DNA of 64,000 bases from positions 1 to 64,000 of the forward strand of contig NZ_FUYP01000011.1 in assembly GCF_900168005.1 (NCBI RefSeq), written 5' to 3'. This document shows, piece after piece, positions 1 to 8,119 of this stretch. Position 1 is the stretch's first letter. The number at the start of each line of letters is the position of its first letter. The stretch comes from Sphingopyxis flava. GTDB lineage: Bacteria > Pseudomonadota > Alphaproteobacteria > Sphingomonadales > Sphingomonadaceae. Both the position numbers and the translations under genes were made by a program. The notes under the pieces were generated by a model. The model did not search any database. It was given only the letters and a program-made list of their open reading frames with translations, and was not told where the DNA came from.

Positions 1-201
1 ACAACTACCGCTTGCGCGTGCTCGCTCTTTGCGGTTGGAATGGCGTCATCAATCGGGTCTGATCCACCCTCATCCCCCGTTCACGGGGAAGAGCCCCGAA
101 ACTTTCACAACTACCGCTTGCGCGTGCTCGCTCTTTGCGGTTGGAATGGCGTCATCAATCGGGTCTGATCCACCCTCATCCCCCGTTCACGGGGAAGAGC
201 C
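1..201. repeat. Tandem repeat, period 106 bp, two copies
   Basis: Bases 1-95 and 107-201 are identical by eye, with an 11-bp spacer between them, so the unit is 106 bp and the first copy may continue left of the window. Each copy ends in a short hairpin (CCCCGT-tc-ACGGGG, near 75-90 and 181-196). No convincing gene lies here. The location is downstream of tRNA-Phe. It may be a REP-like intergenic repeat or a local duplication of a terminator-like sequence; the sequence alone does not decide. Confidence 0.8.
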
Positions 202-241
202 TGATTTATTGAACTTTTCTGGAATGGCCTGAATATGGCCG

Positions 242-317
242 TGGTGCCCGGGGGCGGAATCGAACCACCGACACTGCGATTTTCAGTCGCATGCTCTACC
301 AACTGAGCTACCCGGGC
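242..317 (-). tRNA. tRNA-Phe (GAA anticodon)
   Basis: Read on the minus strand, the 76-nt sequence folds as a full cloverleaf. The acceptor stem is GCCCGGG paired with CCCGGGC, followed by discriminator A and an encoded CCA. The D-arm is GCTCAGTTGGTAGAGC and the T-arm loop is GTTCGAT. The anticodon loop CTGAAAA gives GAA. It lies 96 bp downstream of yacG on the same strand, an arrangement seen in many sphingomonads. Confidence 0.97.
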
Positions 318-413
318 ACGGGCTCCGCAAGGCCGGTCGGCCTGCTGGCGAGCGGCGGCTATAGGCAGGGCATTTCATCCTGTCCAGTAGCTTTATCGCC
401 CTATTTTGACGCA

Positions 414-608
414 TCAGCCTTCGTCGAAGCGATCATCGTCCGCAGTGCCGTCTGGCGGCTGGTCAACCGGCACGCGGTAGCCCTCATCGAACCAGCGGTT
501 GAGGTCGCGGTCGCGGCATCCGCGACTGCAAAATGGCTTATATTCCTCAACCCGCGGCTTGCCGCAGAGCGGGCATCGGCGCGGCTTTGCGGAGGCCTCA
601 TTGGGCAT
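414..608 (-). CDS. yacG: DNA gyrase inhibitor / zinc-binding protein YacG
   Basis: This 64-residue protein has the YacG zinc site: Cys-x2-Cys (CPLCGKP, from residue 12) and Cys-x3-Cys (FCSRGC), followed by a DLNRW-type motif and an acidic tail. In Escherichia coli YacG binds GyrB and blocks DNA binding by gyrase; that role here is inferred from the family. The ATG at 606-608 overlaps the end of the RNase E/G gene by 11 bp, so it is probably the last protein gene of the infA-maf-RNase-yacG operon, upstream of tRNA-Phe. Confidence 0.93.
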   Translation of the reverse strand: MPNEASAKPRRCPLCGKPRVEEYKPFCSRGCRDRDLNRWFDEGYRVPVDQPPDGTADDDRFDEG

Positions 609-1572
609 GACCGGCTCCTTTCATGGCGGCGTCGACTGCGATCGCGACCGGTCGGCCCGTGCGCCGCTCAAGTTCGGCGATCCAGCCAGGATGCGTCTTG
701 ATATGATCGGCAACGGCGGGACGCGCGGTGAGTTGCAAAGATCCGTGGCCAACGGCGCGTTCGGCCTGGCGGAGCAGCGCCGCCGCGTCGGTCGCGGCCG
801 CGTCGAACCGCACCTGCTCGACGAGCGACGGCCGCTCGCGCCGGCGGATGATCTGAAGAAAGCCGAAGCCGTTGGTCGCCGTGCGCTCGAAGGGCTGCGG
901 CAGCAGCGCGTCGATCAGCGCATCGATCGCCTGGCGCTCGGCGCGTCCGGGAAGCGAGGGAAAGTCGATACCGATCGACCCGCCAATATCGCAGCAACGG
1001 ATAACATGTGCCGCCGCCGCCGCTCCCGCCTTGGCGAGCGCCAAACCATCGCCCTCGCCGTCGATGTCAATGAGCAGCATCGCGGGCGCTGCGTCGACCC
1101 ACAGCGCGCCGCTTGCAAACGGCCAGTGTCCCGTGCGCACATGATCGATCAGCTCTGACCAGCCGGCATCCTCCAGCAGGTCCGCTCCCCGTGCATGCGC
1201 CTCGGTGACAGGCAGGCCGGCCGCCTCGATGCGCGCACGCAGGTCGGGACCATCTGAAAGTGGAATTCCCACCTCGGCGGGGCGGGCCCGCGCGGGCTTG
1301 TCACGCCCGCGCTCGCGCAGGGCCATGCGCGTAATCTCGACGGTGAGGCGCGCACCGATCGAAGTGCCCGGCGGCAGGCCTGTAATCGTCGCTGCCGGTT
1401 CGCCAGGCGCATCGAGAGCCACCCGGCCGGGCTCAACGAGGCGCGCACCGAGCACGGCACCGACGCGCGGGCCTTCGCTCTCGCGTTCGAGCCGCGCCTC
1501 GATGATCCGGCCGTCCTCGATGAGCGCGGCGCGCGCTTCACCGATTCCGGCCTCGTAGACCCACTCAGCCAA
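598..1572 (-). CDS. Short ribonuclease E/G family protein
   Basis: A 324-residue protein of the RNase E/G family. The segment around residues 155-175 (DAAPAMLLIDIDGEGDGLAL) matches the first catalytic-Asp motif of RNase G, and GGSIGIDFPSL a little later matches the second. The stretch NGFGFLQIIRRRERPSL corresponds to the conserved FGLLEMTRQR region. It is much shorter than E. coli RNase G (about 490 residues): the N-terminal S1-like region is reduced and no Zn-link CxxC is visible. Alphaproteobacteria often carry such a compact paralogue beside maf. It overlaps maf by 8 bp. A role in RNA processing is inferred from the family; catalytic activity is not certain. Confidence 0.85.
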   Translation of the reverse strand: MAEWVYEAGIGEARAALIEDGRIIEARLERESEGPRVGAVLGARLVEPGRVALDAPGEPAATITGLPPGTSIGARLTVEITRMALRERGRDKPARARPAEVGIPLSDGPDLRARIEAAGLPVTEAHARGADLLEDAGWSELIDHVRTGHWPFASGALWVDAAPAMLLIDIDGEGDGLALAKAGAAAAAHVIRCCDIGGSIGIDFPSLPGRAERQAIDALIDALLPQPFERTATNGFGFLQIIRRRERPSLVEQVRFDAAATDAAALLRQAERAVGHGSLQLTARPAVADHIKTHPGWIAELERRTGRPVAIAVDAAMKGAGHAQ

Positions 1573-2167
1573 GCGGCACGCCAGCGGCGCTCAAGAGCGC
1601 GCGCGTCTCAAAGAGCGGCAGGCCCACCACATTCGAATGGCTCCCCGAGAGGAAACGGACGAACGTCTCGGCGCGGCCCTGGATAGCATAGCCGCCCGCC
1701 TTCCCCATCCCCTCGCCGCTCGCGACATACCAGTCGATCTCCTCAGGTCTCAGCACCTTGAAGGCAACGACCGTATCGACAATGCGCACGCGCGGCTTTC
1801 CTTCCGCATCGACCACGCAGACACCCGACCAGACATGGTGCCGGCGGCCCGAAAGCAAGCCGAGCATGCGCCTTAAATCGGCCTCGTCGGCGGGCTTTTC
1901 GAGGATGCGGCGCCCGGCGGCGACGGTCGTATCGCCCGCGAGGACGACCTCGCCGGCCGCGCGCTCCACTGCGAGCGCCTTGCTCTCAGCAAGGCGGGCG
2001 ACATAGGCGCGCGGAAGCTCGCCCTTCAGCGGCGTCTCATCGATGTCGGGGGCGACGATGCGGGTGGGCGTCACACCGATCCGCGCCAGCAATTCGCGCC
2101 GGCGCGGGGAAGTCGAGGCCAAAACCAGATTTCGCATGGGGGCGGAAGGTAACGCCGCGCCGCTCAC
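1565..2167 (-). CDS. maf: Maf-like nucleotide pyrophosphatase
   Basis: Maf-family house-cleaning enzyme that hydrolyses non-canonical or modified nucleoside triphosphates. It shows the P-loop-like [12 protein letters not shown] near the N-terminus, [15 protein letters not shown] in the middle and [12 protein letters not shown] towards the C-terminus, all family signatures. The start given is GTG at 2165-2167, which makes a GTGA overlap with the infA stop and implies coupling. An internal ATG at 2135-2137 begins exactly at the conserved MRNLVLAS but has no good ribosome binding site, so either start is possible. Length (200, or 190 from the ATG) fits the family. Confidence 0.93.
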   Translation of the reverse strand: MSGAALPSAPMRNLVLASTSPRRRELLARIGVTPTRIVAPDIDETPLKGELPRAYVARLAESKALAVERAAGEVVLAGDTTVAAGRRILEKPADEADLRRMLGLLSGRRHHVWSGVCVVDAEGKPRVRIVDTVVAFKVLRPEEIDWYVASGEGMGKAGGYAIQGRAETFVRFLSGSHSNVVGLPLFETRALLSAAGVPLG

Positions 2168-2382
2168 TTGAAGCGATAGGTGATCCGACCCTTGGTCAGG
2201 TCATAGGGGGTGAGCTCGACGAGCACCTCGTCGCCCACCAGCACGCGGATGCGGTTCTTGCGCATCTTGCCGGCCGTATGGCCGAGAATCTCGTGGTCGT
2301 TTTCCAGTTTGACGCGGAACATCGCGTTGGGAAGCAATTCGACCACCTGGCCGCGCATTTCCAGAAGCTCTTCTTTCGCCAT
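2164..2382 (-). CDS. infA: Translation initiation factor IF-1
   Basis: Exactly 72 residues from [11 protein letters not shown] to the end, the standard IF-1 length. It has the S1/OB-fold sequence including [17 protein letters not shown] and [16 protein letters not shown]-1 binds the ribosomal A site during initiation. The start at 2380-2382 is preceded by AGAGGA; the longer reading frame upstream is not needed. It is the first gene of the infA-maf-RNase-yacG run. The 188 bp upstream (2383-2570) hold no gene and must contain its promoter and the end of the exopolysaccharide operon; no clear promoter boxes could be picked out. Confidence 0.97.
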   Translation of the reverse strand: MAKEELLEMRGQVVELLPNAMFRVKLENDHEILGHTAGKMRKNRIRVLVGDEVLVELTPYDLTKGRITYRFK

Positions 2383-2570
2383 CAATCCTCTATGGGCTCG
2401 AAATATCAGGATGCGCGCCCATAACGCCAAATCGGCGGAATGGAAAGCAATCTGTCAAACGCGGCTCCATTCTCTCTTTCGTCCTGCGGACCCGATCCTC
2501 CTTTCCGCCAGAAGCGCTGGACGCCGCGCCCGGACCCGGTCCGAAGTGATCGCGCCCGAGAATGGAGGGA

Positions 2571-3437
2571 TCAATGAACGAGGCGGAGCTTGCGCGCGAT
2601 CCGCCAGCCGATCGTTTTCGCGCGGGCATGGGCCGGCCAGCGCGGCGGCATGGCGGGGTCGAGTCCCATGCGCCGCAGCGCAGCGTTGGCCGCATGCGCC
2701 TCGGATTCGCGGTAGCTCCATTCGCTGCGCCACGTGATCGAGAGCGAGATCGAGGGTGCGTCGCCATTGGCGACGAAATGCGGCGCCATCACCGGCATCA
2801 GCACCGCATCGCCAGGGCCAAGCGGCACGCGCTGCTGTCCGCCTTCGAAACCATCCTCCCAGGGCAGGTTGCGATGACCGCCCGTATGATAGCGTTCGTG
2901 CTCGATGCGGTGCGCAAAGCGCTCGTCCCCTGCAGGCCAGACGTTCATCACCTTGCGCCCCTTGAGCTGGAGCAAAATGTTATGCTCAGGGTCGAAATGA
3001 TAGGGGGTGATCGAGCCTGGCGACGAAATGAAGATAAAGCCCTGCGGCGTCAGCATCGCACCCGTGCGCGGCTCGACGACAGACTTGAGTTCGGCAAGCA
3101 GGCCAAGCAGCAGATCGCGATAGGCGGGCTCGCTTTCGATGTTCTTGAGCACCGCCCAGCTCCGGTTCGTGTCGATCGTGCGGATTGTCTCGCCGATCGA
3201 AAGACCATTCGAGGGCACGTCTTCGGGTTGGATACCGACCGGCAGGTCTCCGGGATTATATTCGACCTGCGCCGCGGGCAGCCGCTCGCCGAGATCGGCG
3301 AGCGCCACAAGCGAGAGCAAGGGATGATCGGGGAGGCGGTGGCGAAGGAGGCCCGCCTCGCGGGGGTAAAGCTGCTCCATCGCGTTCAGCGATTCGGCCG
3401 GAAACACGGGGCGAGAGATGGCTTGATGCGCGGTCAT
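2571..3437 (-). CDS. Cupin-like / JmjC-domain protein at the end of the XrtA operon
   Basis: A 288-residue cupin_8/JmjC-type protein. The double-stranded beta-helix iron site is visible as HFDPEHN in the middle (a HxD pair) and a C-terminal His in VMAPHFVANGD. This is the usual Fe(II)/2-oxoglutarate-dependent oxygenase pattern. The start is ATG at 3435-3437, giving an ATGA overlap with the upstream acetyltransferase, so it is the last gene of the exopolysaccharide operon. Such proteins recur beside XrtA loci in sphingomonads. A hydroxylase acting on a sugar, lipid or protein of the pathway is an inference; the substrate is unknown. Confidence 0.8.
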   Translation of the reverse strand: MTAHQAISRPVFPAESLNAMEQLYPREAGLLRHRLPDHPLLSLVALADLGERLPAAQVEYNPGDLPVGIQPEDVPSNGLSIGETIRTIDTNRSWAVLKNIESEPAYRDLLLGLLAELKSVVEPRTGAMLTPQGFIFISSPGSITPYHFDPEHNILLQLKGRKVMNVWPAGDERFAHRIEHERYHTGGHRNLPWEDGFEGGQQRVPLGPGDAVLMPVMAPHFVANGDAPSISLSITWRSEWSYRESEAHAANAALRRMGLDPAMPPRWPAHARAKTIGWRIARKLRLVH

Positions 3438-4618
3438 GACTGGTCCTGGATTTCGGCGGAGCGCTTCCAGCGCCGCCACAAGATTTCAACTTGGCGAAGC
3501 GCAGCGAAGCGCATCCGGTCAGCGCGGCCCCCGAGCGGGACATTGACCCAGACGAGACGGCGCCGCTCGCGCCAGACGCTGTCGATCATGGGATGACCCG
3601 GCGCGGCGCAGCTGTCGACCCAGGCAAGCCTGGGATCTTTCAGGAGGTCAAGATTGTCCTGCTGAAGCAGCACGCCCGGGGAAAAGCGGGCATAATCTTC
3701 GTCGAACGCGGTCTTGAAGGAAAAGCCGCCGGGCGGCGAGAGAAAGCTCACCAGCATTGCGATCGGACAGCCATCAAGGTCAAGGGCGCGCAGATCAAGC
3801 CTGCCGGCAGCCGCCGCGCCCGTCAGCATCGCGCGGAACCAGGCTTCGGTATCGGCGTGGCTGGCGAGCGCAGACCCCGCGCGTCCTTTCCAGCCGCACG
3901 CCTCGAGAGCGAGGAAAGCATCGAGCCACGGATCGAGCGCCTCCTTTGTCTGCCAGCGGCGAAAGGCAAGCGCGCCCTCTTCAGCGAGCCGGCTTGCCTG
4001 TCGCCGCAACTCCTTGCGCTTCTTTGCGCGGACCGCTGCCTCCCAATAGGCCTCGGGCGACAAATCGCTTTCGAGCAGCGCGCGCGCCTCGCGGTGTACC
4101 GTCACGGCCTCGCCGCCGCGCGCGCGCGCCGCCTCGACGAGCGCGCGGTGGAGCGGCCCCTCCTCGGTCAGACGCGGCAGATGGAGGAGCGTATGCGCCC
4201 AGGGGGCCGCGTCGCACCATCCGAGCAGGATCGACCAGAAGAGCGTCTCGCATCCCGCGCGCACAAGCGGCGCGCCGTGAAAATGATTGGGATGCGCCCA
4301 CCCTATGACATGGCGCAGCGGAAGGCGCCCGTAGCGGGTCGCAGCGGCAAGAGGCATGACCCCGATCACGCGCCCCGCGTCACCATCGCGGACGAACACG
4401 AGCCGCGCTTGCCGGTCGGGGTCGAGCAGATGGAGAGCCGATTGGAGGCACCAGCGCTCGGCGAAGGGATTGGGCTCGCTCGCCTCCGCCGCAAGCGCGT
4501 CCCACGCGGCAGCAAGATCGCTCGAGAGCGCGAGCGGGTCGGCAACGCGCACCGTAAGCGGCGCAGCGCCGGCAGGCACCGGCGTACCATCGACAGGAAA
4601 GGCGGGATGGACCGTCAT
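3434..4618 (-). CDS. CelD/BcsL-like GNAT acetyltransferase
   Basis: 394 residues with the layout of the CelD/FemAB-like GNAT group (Acetyltransf_6). A first alpha/beta domain contains NPFAERWCLQSALHLL. The core region KKRKELRRQASRLAEEGAL comes before the acyl-CoA/aminoacyl-binding half, and SFLSPPGGFSFKTAFDEDYARFSPG is the typical strand-loop motif. Members add acyl groups to sugars or amino acids in exopolysaccharide and envelope pathways. It is on the minus strand with an 81-bp gap from the amidotransferase gene and overlaps the cupin gene by 4 bp. The exact acceptor is not predictable. Confidence 0.8.
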   Translation of the reverse strand: MTVHPAFPVDGTPVPAGAAPLTVRVADPLALSSDLAAAWDALAAEASEPNPFAERWCLQSALHLLDPDRQARLVFVRDGDAGRVIGVMPLAAATRYGRLPLRHVIGWAHPNHFHGAPLVRAGCETLFWSILLGWCDAAPWAHTLLHLPRLTEEGPLHRALVEAARARGGEAVTVHREARALLESDLSPEAYWEAAVRAKKRKELRRQASRLAEEGALAFRRWQTKEALDPWLDAFLALEACGWKGRAGSALASHADTEAWFRAMLTGAAAAGRLDLRALDLDGCPIAMLVSFLSPPGGFSFKTAFDEDYARFSPGVLLQQDNLDLLKDPRLAWVDSCAAPGHPMIDSVWRERRRLVWVNVPLGGRADRMRFAALRQVEILWRRWKRSAEIQDQS

Positions 4619-4699
4619 CGGTGGCGAGCCTAGCGGCCAAGGGTTAAGATGCGGTGGCTATCGAGAGCGGCGCCCCACGCGCGGGCGGGGCGGCAGCGA

Positions 4700-6595
4700 T
4701 CAGATCCCGAACAGTTTGGCCAGCGACTTTTCCAGCATGAAATATTGCCAGATCAGCCGTCCGTGATCGCGCCGCCCCGACTGGTGCGCCGCGACGACGC
4801 GTTCGATTTCGGCCATGTCGAACCAGCCCGAGCGCGCGAGAGTCGATGAAGTGGCGAGCGCGCGCGCCTCGCCCGCAAGCACCCCGCGGAACCAGTGCGA
4901 AACGGGCGTCACGAACCCCATTTTGGGGCGATAGAGGATGTCACGGGGCAGATAGGGCTCCATCGCGCGTTTGAGCACCGCCTTACCGGTTGCGCCCTTG
5001 ACGCGCATCGCGGCGGGCAGGCTCGCGGCAAATTCCACAAGGCGATAGTCAAGCAAGGGCTCGCGCGCTTCGAGGCTGACCGCCATGCTCATCCGGTCGG
5101 TCTTGGTCAAAATGTCGCCGGGAAGCCAGATCTTGAGGTCGGCATATTGCGCCCGGTCGAGCGGCTCACGTGCCGGTGCCTCGGCCATGGCCCGCCAATA
5201 GCGCGCCTCGCCGACATGATCGCCGAGCGCCCGGCGCGCCGCATCGTTGAAGAGCCGCGCGCGCTGCGCGAGGCCGGTGACGCCAACCGCCTCGGCATAG
5301 CCTTCGGCTCCGCTTTTTGAGAGGCTCGCAAGCGTCGCGCGGGCGCGCAGCGGACGCGGCGCCCAGTCCATCTGCGGCCACGCGCGAGCAAGCGGCCCGA
5401 GCACACCCCGGCGCAGGAAGGCCGGGATCATTCCGCGCAGCCGTTCCTCCTGGTGCTGGAAGACGAGCCGCCGATAGCCGGCGAAAGCCTCGTCGGCGCC
5501 GTCGCCCGAAAGCGCCACGGTCACCTCCTCGCGCGCAAGCTCGCAAACCCGGTATGTGGGCAGCGCGCTTGCATCGGCGAAGGGCTCGTCAAACATGTCG
5601 GCAATCCGGTCGACGAGCGCGAAGTCGGCGGCGGCAACCTCGCGCGTCCGATGCTCGGTCGCGAAGCGCGCGGCGATCTGGCGCGCATAGGCCGTTTCGT
5701 CGAGCGCGGCCTCGTCGAAGCCGATCGTGCAGGTCTTGACCGCTTTGGCGCTCGCTTCTGCCATCAGCGCGACGACCGCGCTTGAATCGACCCCGCCGGA
5801 GAGAAAGGCACCAAGCGGCACGTCGGCGACCATGCGATCTCTCACCGCGGCACGCATCAGGTAGAGAAGCTGCTCCGCCGCTTCGTCCTCGCTCGCGCGA
5901 ATGCGCCGCGAAAAGTCGGGCGCCCACCAGGAGGAAGGTGCGGGAAGCTCCTTGCCCCGCTCGAGCAGAAGGAAATGACCCGCGGGGAGCTTGCGTACCC
6001 CTGCGACGATGCAATTGTCGTCGGGGACGTAGCCGAGCGCCAAGAAATCCTCGACCGCGGACAGATTGGCCTCCTGCCGCAAGAGCGGGTGACGCAGCAA
6101 TCCCTTGAGCTCGGACGCAAAGGCAATCGAGCCGTCCGATAGCCGGGCGTAGTGAAGCGGCTTCACCCCGAGCCGGTCGCGCGCGAGAAACAAGGAGCCG
6201 CGAGCGCGATCATGGAGCGCGAAGGCAAACATACCGTTCAGACGCGACAGGCAATCCGCGCCCCACTGCCGCCACGCGGCGATGATCACCTCGGTGTCGC
6301 CGCTGGTGCGAAAGCGGTGCCCATGATCCTCAAGTTCGGCACGCAGCTCACGGAAATTATAGATCTCGCCATTATAGGTGAGCGTCACATTCTCATCGTC
6401 GCTCGCCATCGGCTGCGGGCTGCCCGCGATGTCGATGATCGAAAGGCGAAGATGCGCAAGGCCCACGCCCGGCGCCGTCCACACGCCCGATCCGTCGGGC
6501 CCGCGATGCTCCATCGGCTCGAGCATCGCGCGCAGCCGCGCAGGATCGACCGGCTTTGCCGTCTCAAGATGATAGAGGCCCGCTATCCCGCACAT
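4700..6595 (-). CDS. XrtA/PEP-CTERM system amidotransferase (asparagine synthase-like)
   Basis: A 631-residue class II glutamine amidotransferase of the asparagine synthetase B type. The nucleophile Cys2 is present (MCGIAGLY), with the glutaminase motifs YNGEIYNFRELR and LNGMFAFALHD. The synthase half has the PPi loop SGGVDSSAVVAL and DEPFADASALPTY. The best family fit is the exosortase A system-associated amidotransferase (TIGR03108-like). It probably amidates a uronic acid or other carboxylate of the exopolysaccharide, an inference from context. It starts 12 bp after the exosortase stop. Confidence 0.92.
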   Translation of the reverse strand: MCGIAGLYHLETAKPVDPARLRAMLEPMEHRGPDGSGVWTAPGVGLAHLRLSIIDIAGSPQPMASDDENVTLTYNGEIYNFRELRAELEDHGHRFRTSGDTEVIIAAWRQWGADCLSRLNGMFAFALHDRARGSLFLARDRLGVKPLHYARLSDGSIAFASELKGLLRHPLLRQEANLSAVEDFLALGYVPDDNCIVAGVRKLPAGHFLLLERGKELPAPSSWWAPDFSRRIRASEDEAAEQLLYLMRAAVRDRMVADVPLGAFLSGGVDSSAVVALMAEASAKAVKTCTIGFDEAALDETAYARQIAARFATEHRTREVAAADFALVDRIADMFDEPFADASALPTYRVCELAREEVTVALSGDGADEAFAGYRRLVFQHQEERLRGMIPAFLRRGVLGPLARAWPQMDWAPRPLRARATLASLSKSGAEGYAEAVGVTGLAQRARLFNDAARRALGDHVGEARYWRAMAEAPAREPLDRAQYADLKIWLPGDILTKTDRMSMAVSLEAREPLLDYRLVEFAASLPAAMRVKGATGKAVLKRAMEPYLPRDILYRPKMGFVTPVSHWFRGVLAGEARALATSSTLARSGWFDMAEIERVVAAHQSGRRDHGRLIWQYFMLEKSLAKLFGI

Positions 6596-6607
6596 GCGCG
6601 CGATGCT

Positions 6608-8119
6608 CTAACGGCTTTTCAGCGCGCGGTCAGCCATCCGTTGCGCACCGCCCGAGGCCGCGACGAAATCGGCAATCGCGCGCGCGCCGCCCTCGCCCTT
6701 TTCGCTCGAGACGATGAGCGAGAGCGCGCGCGGATCGCCGCCGAACAGGCGCGCTTTGAGCGCGGCGAGTTTCGCGCGGCGCGCGCTTCCCGTCGCGCGG
6801 CCGCCGACGATATACCAGGTCGCAGCATCGCGCAGCACCGGTCCCCGATGCAGCAGCCGCTCGGTCTTTGCCCCATCGATGGGCGGGAGCGATGCGCTCC
6901 ACGCCCACGGGCCCGCAGGATCGATTGCCCCCTGGCCGTAAGCCACGACCTCGCGCCCTTCGGCCTGACGCTCATAACCCCCGATCGCGACGGTAACGCG
7001 GCGGCCTTCGGCATCAGCGAAATCGCGCAAAAGCTGCCGGTCCGCCCCGTCGAAGCGCGGCGTCCAGGCGAGGCGCTTGAAGGAAGAGGCGCTCCAGCCG
7101 GGGGGCGCGATGAGCGTCATTTCAGGTGGAAGCGGCGCCGCGCGCGCGGCGGAAAGCGTGCCCCATGCAGCGAAGAACAGAGGGATCGCAAGCGCAAGAG
7201 GCAGCACCGCTTTCGCAGAGCCTGCAAGGCGCGGCCGTCCCTCGAGCCCCGCGATATCGACCGCTGCGTCATTGGCGGGCCGGTCGAACCAGCGCCGCGC
7301 GGCGAACATTACCGCAAAGATGACGAGGCCGAAGAAAATCCAGCCATAAAAGACATGGTCGATGCCGCCCGCGGCCTCGATGCCCCAGATCTCGGCGGCG
7401 ATCATCGTGCCAAAGGCCCGCAGCGCATTGGCGAGGATCGTCGCCGCCAGCGCTGCTGCGACAAAGACGATCCGGCGCGTCCAGCGCAAAAAGCAAAGAT
7501 GCGCGGCAAACAGCGAATAGGCGAGCATCGCGATCAGGAAATTGACGCCCGAACAGGCTTCGGCAACCTCGAAGAGCCCCGCGCGCGTCGTGATGAACAC
7601 CCCTTCCATCTCCGCGGTGCGTCCCGCAAGATGAAGAAGCGCAAGAGAGATTTTCGCGGTCAGCGTCTGGAGCAGCGGCACAAGTTCCTCGCCGAAGGGG
7701 ACGAGGAGCAGCGCATAGGCGAGCGGAAACAGGAGAGCGCGCACCAGTCTCGGGCCAAGCGTCACCGCGACAGCCCCCTGGAGCATCAGGACGAGGGCGA
7801 GCTGGCGGAAGAGAGCAAGCGTCGCCGCCTCGCCGAGCAGCCACAGGACGCTGGCGCCTCCAATCCATGCGAGCGCGGGCCACCAATAGACGGGGGTCAG
7901 CGGTGTGAGAAGCGCCGCGCGCTGCGCGACGAGCCAGCCAATGATCGGGACGAGGAGCAGGCAATGGGTAAAGGTCGAGCTTGTCCACCAGATGGCCGCC
8001 ATGTCGGCGGCATCCTCGCGAAAGAGGATAAGAAGCGCCAACGAAAGCGCGCCGAGCGCTGCAAGATGGCGCTGCCAGAGCGACCAGCCGCCGGGACGCG
8101 CAAGAGAGCGCGCGATCAT
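6608..8119 (-). CDS. xrtA: Exosortase A with C-terminal EpsI domain
   Basis: A 503-residue polytopic membrane transpeptidase-like protein. The exosortase catalytic triad is visible as Cys189 (EACSG), Arg234 (NALRAFG) and His255 (DHVFYGW), set among about eight hydrophobic segments in residues 15-275. After a short linker with one more membrane segment, residues from about 320 form a soluble EpsI/DUF3485 domain, the usual XrtA-EpsI fusion. Exosortases sort proteins carrying PEP-CTERM signals; no PEP-CTERM substrate is encoded in this window. It overlaps the glycosyltransferase gene by an ATGA. Confidence 0.95.
   Translation of the reverse strand: MIARSLARPGGWSLWQRHLAALGALSLALLILFREDAADMAAIWWTSSTFTHCLLLVPIIGWLVAQRAALLTPLTPVYWWPALAWIGGASVLWLLGEAATLALFRQLALVLMLQGAVAVTLGPRLVRALLFPLAYALLLVPFGEELVPLLQTLTAKISLALLHLAGRTAEMEGVFITTRAGLFEVAEACSGVNFLIAMLAYSLFAAHLCFLRWTRRIVFVAAALAATILANALRAFGTMIAAEIWGIEAAGGIDHVFYGWIFFGLVIFAVMFAARRWFDRPANDAAVDIAGLEGRPRLAGSAKAVLPLALAIPLFFAAWGTLSAARAAPLPPEMTLIAPPGWSASSFKRLAWTPRFDGADRQLLRDFADAEGRRVTVAIGGYERQAEGREVVAYGQGAIDPAGPWAWSASLPPIDGAKTERLLHRGPVLRDAATWYIVGGRATGSARRAKLAALKARLFGGDPRALSLIVSSEKGEGGARAIADFVAASGGAQRMADRALKSR

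Noticed and set aside
1-201. Possible CRISPR array
   Set aside because: Only two copies of a 95-bp repeat with an 11-bp gap; repeat length and spacer size do not fit CRISPR, and there are no cas genes.
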